NCBI GenBank assembly: GCA_037389465.1
Contig: JAZARR010000185.1
Coordinates: 1,860,001 to 1,924,000, forward strand
Direction: 5' to 3'
DNA from: Baylisascaris procyonis
Taxonomy: Eukaryota; Nematoda; Chromadorea; Rhabditida; Ascarididae
Length of the DNA stretch: 64,000 nucleotides
The notes under the pieces: model-generated
What the model was told of the DNA's origin: nothing
Seen by the model: only the letters and a program-made list of their open reading frames with translations
Databases searched by the model: none
Position numbers and translations under genes: made by a program
In this document: one piece after another, positions 52,501 through 63,770 of the stretch
Layout of the letters: each line of letters begins with the position of its first letter
Position numbering within the stretch: the stretch's first letter is position 1

Positions 52501-55500
52501 TAATTGTGGAATTTTTGAAGGTTGCAAAGGAGAGTGGAAATACTGAAAAATTCAAATTGTTTTATGAAGAGCAATAAATTCAAATAATTCAGATCAACTC
52601 TTTTATCAATAAGTTTGCAAGCTTAACAATATTTCCGCGACTTGCATGACCTCCCATCCCCTCCTCGTACCTATCCTCCTTTCTTCTACCTAAGTCTTCA
52701 AGAAATCCAACGCTTCTATCCATTTTAAACTTCATAAAAGCGAAGATGGGCCAGGGGCAACAAGGAAAGAGAGGAGGTGAAGGTAAGATGGGTAACCCAG
52801 TGTAAAAATGTAGGAACGAATTTTGCAATGACTTCATTCGATATAATAACACTGAGAAAACAGGAGATCAATTTGTTATTAGACTTAATAGGACTTGCTC
52901 TATAAGTACCTTTAAGACATATTATCTAAACCATACTGCATTTTACAATTTTCATAATGCAATCAGATCGCCATACAATTTTTACCAAATACGAACAAAG
53001 CCTTTTACGTTCTTAAAGGAAAATACATCAAAAATATTCAAGAAATGGGATTATTTACGAGAGATTACTAAGAAGAGCGATCATCTAATTAAATGCACCA
53101 AAACAAGATTTGCTATTAAGAAATTTATATCATGACCGGAAATGCAAATCATGTATGCGATCACGAGTATTTGTAACAGGTATATCAACGTCATTGCTAA
53201 ATCCCATGATGCAAAAAGAAATAGAGATTATTGAAACAATTATAAATAAAAAAAGTGAAAATACGATTTAATTATGACCTTTTTCTCGACCATATCGACA
53301 TCCATTGAAATAACGTTGTCGAAACCACTAGCGACCAATTCGTAGTTATCACCATCTAATGTCAACTTCCTCAGATAATGCTTATTGGCGAATAAGAGCC
53401 ATGGTATCGGTTCCTAAGTATAATACAAAATTGAAGTCTTTTTTTTTGCAAATGAACTAAGACAACTGTTTGCAATTGATCTAACAAATCAATGGCAACA
53501 CCAGCAATCTCATGGATATGGCCACAAATAAAATTGAAGATTTTTTTCTCGATATGTAAAAAATCGACAAAAGAATATTGGCTTAAGGAAATATTAACCT
53601 CTGGAATATATGAAAGAATAAAGTAAAGTATATTCAAAAGCCTTGAATCCACTTACAGATAGATATTCCACAAAATAATGTGGTCCTAATATTGATACAA
53701 TTCAGTATCGATGTGGGTTACTGTTGTTTTAGCTTCTTGTAAAAAAAATCCATTTAAGGCTTCCTCGAAACCTGGGTGGCTAATATGAGCTATGACATTA
53801 AATTTCGTGACGCTAGCTTAGAAGGTTCTCAAGTAGAAGTTAACGGATATACAGACAAACAGACGACGGACAAACAGATAGATGCACAGACATGATGTCG
53901 TCATCACGTCAAGAGTATGAATTACAATTAACGGCATCTCTCTTGCCATCATCTTCTACCCTGCTACTACTTCAGAAGAGCCTAAAAAATGTTTTCTGGA
54001 GAATAATGGTAATTACTCACTGAGTCGACACGTTTACAAGTTTTGTCATCACGCGCCAATGAGTAACCATCGACACATGAACATTTATAAGAGCCGATCT
54101 TATTCTCGCATCCTTGACTGCAATGTGATGTACCCTCTGAAACTAATATGAGATTTAACTATTAATTACCCATGAAAACGAATAAAGAGCATAATGCCTC
54201 ACTATAAAACGCCTATTACCTTTCCAACTACATGTTACAGCTACTCGATAAGTAATGTGGTCTTAGTGTTGATACGGTGCAGCGTCGATGCGGGTTATTG
54301 TTACTTGAGCTTAAATCTACAGTGATATCACAGTAATTTGAAAGCTGCCACGGTGATTCGAAGCCATGCTCCACTATGTATCGCGCATAGATCCGTTAAA
54401 GTGCTGCGATCCTTCTAGAAAAGTTAGTGGATACCACTAAGATACTTAGTGAAACACAGATTATATTGCCGACCTTCACATTCGTCCACATCGTGACATG
54501 ATTTCTTGTCATCCTTATCAAGAGCGAATCCTTCATAACATTCACATCGATAGTCGATTGGCAAATCAACACATTTCTGCTCGCATAACGGTTTTTCGGC
54601 AGTTGAACATTCATCAATAACTGCAATAGAATATCACCTAGAAAATATGAGCAAAATTGACGACGAAAGAGTTGAAAAACACGCTAGAAGAGCGGGCATG
54701 ATGTGCTTTTGCACCTGGACCAACAAGCTACTAAAATTGTCACCAAATATTAAAAGGTAGCAAAGAATGCATTTATCTTACGATCGAAACGGTTGCTATT
54801 TTGCAAAAATTTTCTATGAAAGGCTCATTTTTCTGAAATTACTGGCTGTAAATTAACGATCTGACCAGTATAAAATGAGTTAAAATTTAAAGGCGATCGA
54901 TTGCCGAAATAAGCTGAGAAATATCCTCATTTCCCATAATTTGAATAATTTTCCTATCCGAAATTTTAAATTTAATTTTCGTTTTGAAATGTTTCCATAA
55001 AAAATTACATAATTCGATCGTAATTTTTTAATAGCACTAGTAATACATTGAACGAATATGAAATAAATATTGAAATCATAATTGAAAGCAATGCAATTCA
55101 AATATGACAAAGGTTATATTAATTCCTCTTCTTCTTACCTCACTTTCATAGGACTATAGGATTTCCCATAATGGTCCTCGTATTGCTCTATTAAGGCAAA
55201 ATCAATTTCGCTAAACTATCGCTGTGTTTTAAAGAAATTAAATTATATTTCAGAAGCAAATTTTGATATAATACTGCTAAATAGTGATTGAAAATCTCTC
55301 TAAACTACTGTTCTCTAATCAGGTGCATATGTGCACTTATATATAGCGCAAACGACCTTGCGACAAAAAATGCCAAGTTTCAGTAAAAATAGTGCGCAAC
55401 ATTCTCGCATCATTAGTTCCTTCATTTGACCTTGAAGTGGACATCTGTACCATCCGTCCTTTAAATATGCAAATCTATGCAAGTTAGCGCTGAAATCAAT

Positions 55501-58500
55501 TCCTCCCTTAAATCTACCAAAAGCAATCGGTAATATGCAAATCACGTTGATTGGTAATAAGCAAATTATCTTGTCGCTAATCTAATGTCATTACAAAGAT
55601 ATAAAAATTATCAAATTCCTTACAGCATTTCGCCGATTCATCTGAACGATCGGCGCAATCGTAAACACGATCACATACTTTATTCGAGTTTATACATTCG
55701 CCACTCGCACATTTAAATTGCCCTGGTGGACATGCATTGCCCTCAGCCGTTGAACCGATAGCCTCAGCACAATCCTGAATCGTTTCCGATAGAAAATCAA
55801 CGAAGCAATAATATTTCAGCAATAATAAATAAAAATTATTTATTATTTACATATGTCAAAATTTAAAAAAAAAGACTATCTTTCAATAACATAAAGGATC
55901 TATAGAGATTTCAAATAGTATGGCCTCATTTATAGAATTTTTGTAATCCAATAACATTTACAATGATAATTAAATAGTGTCTATGGTTAATGCAGTTTGA
56001 ATTAAAGCTGCAAAAGTTGGAAGCCTTTTAAATAAGTTGTTTCTTTCTAAAATATTTTCAACAAAAAAATAAAAATATTCTATAAATGAACCTTCTCATC
56101 GCTACCATCATCACAATCGTCATTACCGTCACATTTCCATGAACTTGGAATACATTTGTGATTTGCGCATTGCCAGAATTCAGGTTGGCATTGAGAATAA
56201 GCTGGAATACAAATTGATTTTTAGACCTGATAGCTTATATTGCGAATTAACCTCTTCCTCGTCTCCTTCGAATAGACTTTTTCGATATACTATCGCTGAC
56301 CCCCCCCCCGGCCTAAAAGTTGAATCAAGAAATAACCATCGCTCCAATAAAATCCCACTTTCTAATACAAAATTTGTAACAAATGACTTTTAATAATCTG
56401 CGAAATTACTTCTATTTTGTTCCATAAAGATAATTGTTGATAATATGGATGCAGCTTACATCAAAAATTGTTTGCAATTACAATTCAACTTTATACTTAT
56501 AAAAAATATAATCTTCTGATGATAAAAAATTTTCTATTCAAACGATGCGGCTCTATACATCATCCACAAAATAATATTAGAGCAAACAACAGCCAATTTA
56601 TCCTTCTTGAAAACTTGTTCTTCAAAAAACCAAAGGTTAGAGGGGAGAAAGAAAAAAGATAGAGAGATACAAATGAGAAATACTTCTTAATTGTGGCGGA
56701 TTTCTTTTGGAAAAATGGTTTTTTTTTCTACCTAAAAAAGCAGTTTTTCACAAAATTTTCCATTTTTTTCCAAGTGTCCTTCGTTCACAATGCAAATAAA
56801 TACTCGATATGCTAGTGGTTTTACTATCATCTCTGTACATGGCATAAATTACTTCACATCGTCTTATGCATACAGCAAGGTATTAATTGAAGCCGAAAAA
56901 AGAAATAAATCTTGAAGTATTTGTCAGAGCAATCGCAAAAAAAAAGAAAACAAATAAAAAAGAACTTACTGCAATTAGCGTGCTCATCAGATCCATCTAA
57001 ACAATCATTATCACCATCACATTCCCATGATGCATGAATGCAATGGCTGTTTTGGCATCTGAAATTAATAACAGGCTTATCGTTGGTACTCATCAATTAT
57101 TGCGTCTCTTCCCTTTACAATGGTTCCTTAAAATGCCTAAAAACCTACAAAAAAACGAAAAAATAAGCCGAACAGTTTGAAATTATCTCAAGGTCACAAG
57201 TCGTTGGCAATAATTTTCATCAGAACTACAGCAAAATAACAGAGGAGAGGGAGGGAAAAGGAGGAATGAAGGATGTTTCGTCTTCATGTATCACATCATA
57301 TCGATTCCCGAAAGTGTAAGCATTGCTCAATTTAGACGATTCTGCTTTTATAATCAGCATTTGTTATATTCCTTCTAAGAATTTTCGCAGAAAGCAAGAG
57401 ATACTGAAAGAGTTTAGAATGCGAACCTGAATTCACCCTTATTGCAACTCTTCTTTTCGACTCCACAGAGTTCTTTACTCTCATCCTCTCCACCAGCACA
57501 TGTCACATCACCATCACAAAGCCACGCTTTTGGAATGCATTCATATTTCGGTTGTGCCAAATGTGCATTCGATTTACAATGAAATTCCATATCCGAACAT
57601 GTGCGATTGCCTATAGCAAAAAAAAGTTACACTTTAATAATTTCTTCATTAAATTTAAAGTAAATTCAAACGAACACTTCAACAAATGCGAAAATCTCAA
57701 AATATCTTAGAAATTATCCTACTTTGCACCCTCTAACATCTACGAAAAATCCTTTAGCTGAAACTGAATTTTTCCAGAAAAATGGATAAGGAAATGGAAA
57801 ATAAAAATAAAAAAACCAAAATATACTTCCCTAAATACAACTGGACAAGTAACAGCCAAAAAATAGAGGTGGCAATGGTTTATTGGCTCCAAAAATAGAT
57901 GCAATTTATTGGAAATGCAAAATTGCTAAATTGGAATCCGCAGTTATAATTGCAAAAGAAAAACGAATCCATAGCAGCAAAATATGTCAAAAGAATTAAA
58001 AACAAACCGCAATTATGAATAATGCTTTCATCACTCGAATCTCCACAATCGTCCTCTCCATCACAAATGAATGCTCGACTGATGCATTTTCCATTATCGC
58101 ACTGCAAAAAAAAATCGCTCTTATAGTCTAGCTCTTCGACTTATTCCTTTAGAAAACTTCAAATCATCGTATTTCCTTGAATAGAGCCCCACAGGGCTTT
58201 AATTTCACATTATTTTACTCAAGGTTTCTCTAGTCAAATGAGGAACACTCAAATTTTTTGCATCAGCTTAGCGTAAGCTTATAATAAAGATGAAAGGGAA
58301 TAATTCTTAAAATACACAGTATAGCCGCTTTAAAAAGATAAAAACTTGTAACTATGAGAACTAAAAAACAATTTTTTAGACTAATTTCTTCCGTGAAACA
58401 CTGCTTTTAAACTAAAAGAAAAATGAACTCCAGGTATTTTGAGGGATCTTTATATCGTCCATTAGAATATCACGAAGTGGACGAAGACGTTAACTTATGC

Positions 58501-61500
58501 AAAAATTTCATGGCATATGGAGCAGAATTCAATTGTAAGCTAAAATTCACTTACATAAAATTGGCTAACAAGCAAGAGTAATGAGGGGTAAGAGACAGAG
58601 GGGAGGGAAGGCGAACAGGGGAGGACATAGTTGGAAAATCATTTGCTTTTAGCGCTCCTTACGGCACAAGTCATTGTTACAGTCAACGTTTAGCTTACTT
58701 AAATAGAAAAACGTCGCTCGCTTTGTCTATAAGCGCAATTGTATTTAATATTGGTGCTCAAAAATTGACAAACCTGGAAAAGATATTCGCCGAGGCATAT
58801 TCGCTTTCCACTCGCATCTGTACAATTCGTATGAGTCTCGTCCCAAGCTCCCTCTCCACAATCGTTATCTCCGTCGCATTGCCACGTTTCCGGTATGCAT
58901 CGACCACTTGGGCATCGTACACTGTAACTTTCAATAAATATTTAACAATTACAATCATTATTATTTCATCTAAAACAACTTCATTCCATTTCTATTTTTT
59001 TCTTTTCCTTAAATATCAATTTTTTTCACAATCTTCGTTAATCCCTTCTTTTATGAAAATAGAAAAACTGTGGGGGAGAGAAAAGTGCACTGAAAGAAGA
59101 TACTGAAAGAAAAGTGTAAAAATTTTCACTGATTTTTATTTATCCCGTTTGAGGACCGCCTTATCTCCTCTAACTTTGATATGGGACAAGATGCCGCAAA
59201 ACAATGTAAACAATTGGAAGGAACGTCAAAATATACCCAATCGGAATGAGGGGAAAGAAAGAGAGAGAAAATTAGATAAAAGAATATTGAGAAAGTTTCG
59301 AAAATTTTCCGTATCGTATCTCCATATTGTGGAAGAAAGTTTCCGTATTCGTGGATCACCGATGAATTCATTCACCAAAGTATCAAAAATTAATTTTAAA
59401 AAATTCCACACTAATTTTTTCACTCTTAAGAAATTAAGCGTTAAAATAAAATAAACTCTTACTAATGTGTTGCACATGGTTGATTCATGCAGAAGAGTTT
59501 ATTCTCATCAGCTTTATCACCACAATCATCGTAACCATCACAAAGATCGGCCGGTTGTATGCAAATATTCGTATTGGGACATCTAATTCTTACACCACGA
59601 CAATCGATAGGTAAATTAGGACATGTGTCTTTGTTTTCATCTGAGACTTTCTCATCGTGACAATCGTTATGCCCATCGCATACCTATAAATCTCGCAAAT
59701 AAACTCTGAAGAAAGTAAATTCAAAAACCTGATTGTCAGTTAAAAACCTATCAAAAAATTTTTGGCCGATTATTATTGACCAATTTTGGCCAAAAAATGA
59801 CGAGCAGATATGTAGTAGAAAAGTTCAAATGTGATATCTAAATGCGTAAAGCAATGAAACATCGTCATTCAACTTATATGCCAGTATCATAATCTAATCA
59901 TCATCGATAGAATTGAGATGATTTTCTATGCTGCTTATTACATTTGACCATAAAAATAATGCTATCATATCAGCTAATCACATTAGATACAAATATTAAT
60001 GAAGAGAAACAAACGATGAGATGAAAAGATAAGAGGTGATAAGGAAATAAAGAGATAGGAATAATGATATTCAAATAATTCAAAATTTGAGCAACTAATT
60101 GCAAGACATTTCTATAAGAATTGCAGTGCTTATGAAAAAACGGAACCTTAGTCTCGTTGATGCAATGACCATTGGTACAAGCGAATTGGCCCGGTAGGCA
60201 TGCGATAGAACCCGAAGTACAATCGAGTTCATCTGAATTGTCACCGCAATCGTCAACGTTATTGCAACGACGTTCGGCTTCAATGCATCGACGATTCGTA
60301 CATAAGTAATAGCGCTCTGGGCATACACGAGTATCTGAAAGAATTTTTATCATTTCATATTACAACCACTGTCACCAAATAATATTTAAAACTTTCCCTC
60401 TCATCAAATGAAACTTTCAATTCGAGTTCATTTTATTCAAATCCAGTGATAAAACTATTTCTTAGAATTTAAAAACAAATGAAATATTTGAGTGAACGTT
60501 TTCAATTTTGAAATACGAGGTGAGTCATTCTTCGATAGTCTTTATATTTTCGCTATTTTAAATCATTGCCCAACTTCAGCACATTCGTTCTTACACTATG
60601 ATGTTTTTAGGTGAATTTTGTTGCGCTTATACAGAGATATTAGAACATAGAGAAGCGAACCACAAGTAGCGAAGCATAAAAATGTCCATTCTGTAAATAT
60701 TATTCAAAAGTTCGAAGTAAACGGTTAGCTCGTGATCCAGAAAAACGATGCGACAATCTATATCACTTACTACAATAAGTGGGATGTTCATCTGATCCAT
60801 CAGAGCAATCGGGTCGTCCATTGCATGTGTCGCTGAGTGCAATACAAGCACCATCACCACATTGGAAGTTATACGGTGGCTGACATGTCTAAAAATTAAA
60901 TTTTTTTTTTACATAATTTGCTTGCCTCTATATCAATCACTTAATCAACGAAGGCTGTCTCTCGAATAATCGATCGACGCAAAAAAAGTGTTTCAATATT
61001 GAATTTCAAAGTTATATCTATTCTCAAACTTGAAAGTCTTTTTGAAAACTCTTCGATTATTTAAACGATATGTTTATGAATTGCATTGAAGTGAAGCTAT
61101 AATAATTTCAAGAATTGAAAAAAAGATTAAGTTCAACAACATTTGAAAAGTTCTGTGCAAAGCTCTTTACGTCGAGAATAACAAAAATGAAACATTGCAA
61201 TGAGAAGCAGATCGGAAACTAGTCAACTTAAATCGTTTGCTATGTGTGAAAATCATTATTGGCATTGCAATGATAAATACAAAATCTACACAACGTCATT
61301 GCAAAAAAGGATTTGAAGATTCATAAAAATGCTGAACGCAAGAAAAAAACACAAACCTCTCTAGCATTATCCTTCGGTACACATTGAGTAGCGATATCTT
61401 TGCCGGGTAGTGCAATCAACTCAAATGAATCGTTGCAAGCACATTGCACTTTCGATGCTGCCATACCCATATTGGTCGACACCACATGACATAACTGAAT

Positions 61501-61717
61501 TTAATTGCTTTTGCACTCGTTGCATAATCAACAAAACATTGACTTTGCACTAGATAAGATTTGTTCTGAGGACAACATTACATGTTTCAGTGTTGAAATG
61601 CTTTTTGGAAAACTATGCTAAAGAAAAATTAAATAAGCTTATAGGCGAACTGCAAATTTGAAAATTACAGTAACGAACATAAGGTGTGGAACTCAGCGAA
61701 ACGTAGATACGGTATAT

Positions 61718-61814
<97 letters not shown>

Positions 61815-63770
61815 AACTGCAGTGTTGAAATTTCTATTTTAAAAAATTGTTGGTAAACACCAACATTTTGTCACCCATGAAATAATAAAGAAATCTTCTT
61901 AGAGTTATCAAAATGTAGAAAGAAAACGAGAGACCTGTTCGCATCCGCCGTTATCTTTTTTGCATACGCTTGATGTTTGCGCATTGCAGAATTGCATCCG
62001 TGTACGAGTATCAGCCTCAGAGGCAAATACATGTAGTGTTGACGGAAGTCGTCGATCTGGGACCACAGTCTCGAAATCACCTCCAGTATCCTTAAAATAT
62101 TGTCGAAGAGAATATCCATAAATTCCCAAATTCAAATCAAACGATATTCAAATAGAATTTCTTATCAAAAACAATTGAGAGAGATATTTTAAAATATGTG
62201 AAAATGATTGATGACGAGGAAAATATAACAATGTGATTTCTCTATAATTTTTGTTTTTTATTTTAAAATTTACTTGACTTATATGTTCGTCACCAATAGG
62301 TCTTACTCTTCAAGCATTTTCTTTGCGAAAATTCCCAATTGAAACTTTGTAAGAAATAGAGATAATAATAAAACAATGAACATTAGAGCGCTTCAGATAT
62401 TTCAAGCTCACCTTATTCATACGAAATATACCATTCGCTAGCGGATCACTCATATATAACCATTGTCCCCAAATATCCAAGCTTTTTGCTCGATATCCGA
62501 TTCCAATTGTTCGTCGATTATTGCCATCATAATCAGCTGATTCGATATTCAATCTGAAAAATTTCAAACTTCCCTTAGCAAAGTGTTGCCCAAGTACATC
62601 TTTTTTCTTTTGCATTCAAAAATACTCGTATGTACCTCATTTTTTGCACCTAATAACCATAGACTAGGCGCATATTTATTGCTTTATTTACCGTATTCAC
62701 TCAAACATAAGCACAGGGCCTATTTGCACAGCTCATATGGTTGAAGGAAATTAATCCACGAAGGCACAGGAGGTAGGTGTTGGCAATTAGTGCTTTTGGT
62801 GAAATCCTCATCGGTCGAATTAGAAAACTTCTGATATGGAAGCGAAAAAAAGTTTAAAGCTTTTAAAATGTGCATTTGGTCTACCTGTTGACATCCGCCC
62901 AATAGATTCGTTGATCACGAAAATCGACAGCGATAGTGGCTGGTAAACTGACACCTTCACGGATAATTACTTGTCGATCACCACCCGCCATATTTGCGCG
63001 CTCAATTCTTGGCTCATAGACACCTGAAAACAACTCAACACCTGGATTTCAATTAATAAAACACGGCTGTCAATAAAAGCAACTGCCGGATGAAGACAAT
63101 GAGCGGAAAGTAACGAAAAAATAAGTTAATAAACGTAATAGGTAAATAAATAAAGGTAACCATCGAGCAAATAAAGGTGGCTAATAAAGATAGAATACCA
63201 TTGGAAGCACTAAAACGCTATCACTTGTTAATAGCAATTTACAGCATTAGAAATGCCACCGTATTCGGTAACGAAAAAACAACATAAAGAGTTGTATCCA
63301 CTCCCTCTATCCCTCCCCCTTCTTCCTCAAACAGCGAGAATAATCGACGAAAATTGTGCGAGATTCTTTTTTCCTAAATTTCTGCTTCATTTTCAGCAAT
63401 AAAATAATGCAAATCTATCTCTACTTTATGAAAATACTGCAAAAAATGCATCAAAGAATTTAAAAAAATTTGTATATTTTATAAAACCGAGTCACAGACT
63501 GAATATTCTTCATATCAGAGGGCAATTATCGTTTAGAAATTATTTACGATACCATTTAGTCTAATATTTAAAAAAAAATCTCTGCAAAAACAAATTAGAT
63601 AGTAATCTAATGAAATGATTAAAAAATCAAATAATCTAAACTAGATGCCAACTGAGTTAATTATGCAAAAGAAAATAAATCAGAAGTTAATTCTTAAGAA
63701 GCGATAAACACATCACAGCATTATAGCTTGCCTTCTTCCATCATTTCGCCCTCTCTTGGAGGCCCAAAGA
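35657..63770 (-). CDS. lrp-1: Megalin-type LDL receptor-related protein, 3' part (lrp-1 orthologue)
   Basis: A giant single-pass endocytic receptor. The window holds the last 42 coding exons, 6,446 nt or about 2,147 residues, ending at TAA 35657-35659; the gene continues past base 64000, so the N-terminal half is missing. Every exon joins in frame. Domain order: last blades of a YWTD propeller and EGF; 10 LDLa repeats; EGF pair; YWTD propeller; EGF; 11 LDLa repeats; EGF pair; YWTD propeller; two EGFs; transmembrane helix; tail of about 140 residues. The 10 + 11 repeat clusters match the third and fourth ligand-binding clusters of vertebrate megalin (LRP2), not LRP1. In the family, LDLa repeats bind ligands through Ca-coordinated acidic residues, propellers release them at low pH, and the tail recruits clathrin adaptors. 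C. elegans LRP-1 is epidermal and needed for moulting. Exon coordinates are in the segment entries. Confidence 0.96.
36031..36312 (-). other. Open frame inside the last lrp-1 intron
   Basis: A 93-codon frame with ATG starts (the second gives [20 protein letters not shown]), on the lrp-1 strand, in the intron between 36550 and 35763. The N-terminus looks like a signal peptide and the rest is basic and hydrophobic ([17 protein letters not shown]). It has no known domain and no clear splice sites. It could be a nested gene, an intron-retention product or chance. Confidence 0.2.
42087..42249. repeat. 84-bp tandem duplication in an lrp-1 intron
   Basis: Two copies (42087-42170 and 42171 to about 42249) agree at all but one base over about 79 bp (TATACATCC versus TATATATCC). 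The second copy stops about 10 bp from the 5' splice site of the 42465-42261 exon, so the duplicated block is the start of the intron without the donor itself. Each copy also adds an in-frame open stretch on the plus strand, which has no meaning. Confidence 0.9.
42810..42900. repeat. Purine-rich GA tract in an lrp-1 intron
   Basis: Plus-strand GGTAGAGAGGGGAGAG-type sequence, so the lrp-1 transcript is strongly pyrimidine-rich here. It lies about 120 nt upstream of the exon 43124-43023 donor on the plus map, inside the following intron. Confidence 0.6.
44302..49359 (-). other. lrp-1: lrp-1 segment D: eleven LDLa ligand-binding repeats
   Basis: Exons 49359-49077 (second half), 48420-48314, 47797-47665, 47317-47143, 46838-46704, 46144-46009, 45664-45488, 45048-44851 and 44494-44302. 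They encode eleven LDLa modules, the same number as megalin cluster IV. Most keep CDG-x-x-DCGD-x-SDE. Repeat 10 of this cluster (45048-44302 junction) is divergent, with [15 protein letters not shown], and repeat 7 has GLDE in place of GSDE. The 47665 donor is GTTCGT and the 46838 acceptor GATTAAG. Antisense of these repeats makes His-rich spurious ORFs on the plus strand. Confidence 0.93.
53674..53735. repeat. Dispersed intronic repeat, copy 1
   Basis: About 55-60 bp (AATAATGTGGTCC ... CGATGTGGGTTACTGTT) that matches the stretch at about 54248-54310 at roughly four of five positions. The two copies lie in neighbouring lrp-1 introns. They look like old members of a dispersed repeat family, and ends are approximate. 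Confidence 0.55.
54248..54310. repeat. Dispersed intronic repeat, copy 2
   Basis: Partner of 53674-53735 in the same orientation (AGTAATGTGGTCTTA ... CGATGCGGGTTATTGTT), located in the next lrp-1 intron upstream. No coding or terminal-repeat structure is seen. Confidence 0.55.
55624..60888 (-). other. lrp-1: lrp-1 segment B: ten LDLa ligand-binding repeats
   Basis: Exons 60888-60771, 60334-60147, 59683-59463, 58921-58774, 58101-58008, 57610-57427, 57058-56970, 56201-56092 and 55774-55624. They encode ten LDLa modules with the six-Cys spacing and CDG-x-x-DC-x-D-x-SDE calcium motif. Several modules are split across exons. Repeat 7 (57610-57427) is aberrant: a long insertion between Cys 2 and Cys 3 ([10 protein letters not shown]) and [13 protein letters not shown] at the calcium site. 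Repeat 5 (58921-58774) has [14 protein letters not shown]. The number matches megalin cluster III. Confidence 0.93.
61357..63770 (-). other. lrp-1: lrp-1 segment A: end of YWTD propeller and EGF
   Basis: Exons 63770-63732 (39 nt, tentative), 63023-62885, 62553-62412, 62090-61935 and 61494-61357. Propeller residues are clear: [20 protein letters not shown], then [12 protein letters not shown] and [11 protein letters not shown]. The EGF-like module starts at [10 protein letters not shown] and its later Cys pair is in QCACND. The 39-nt exon encodes [12 protein letters not shown], fits phase 1 on both sides and completes a loop before PRIERANM, but uses a GC donor (AG/GCAAGC). The acceptor of the 62090 exon reads TTTTAAG. 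An upstream exon must lie beyond 63770. Confidence 0.9.
61720..61811. repeat. (TA)n microsatellite in an lrp-1 intron
   Basis: About 91 bp of uninterrupted TA dinucleotides in the intron between exons 62090-61935 and 61494-61357. It is almost perfect, so probably length-polymorphic, and its length in an assembly may be unreliable. Confidence 0.95.

Larger units (their letters stand above)
49077..54620 (-). other. lrp-1: lrp-1 segment C: EGF pair, YWTD propeller, EGF
   Basis: Exons 54620-54474, 54136-54021, 53413-53279, 52306-52192, 51450-51323, 50753-50578, 50202-49971 and the first part of 49359-49077. The first EGF ([17 protein letters not shown]) is followed by a calcium-binding type (DVDECEG... 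SYKCSCVDG). The propeller's six YWTD positions are degenerate: LLFAN, AYIVD, LYLLN, YFTEW, LFWGD and LFWSD. The closing EGF begins [12 protein letters not shown], and the same exon runs on into the first LDLa of the next cluster. The acceptor at 51450 reads TTTTGAG, an unusual GAG. Confidence 0.92.
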
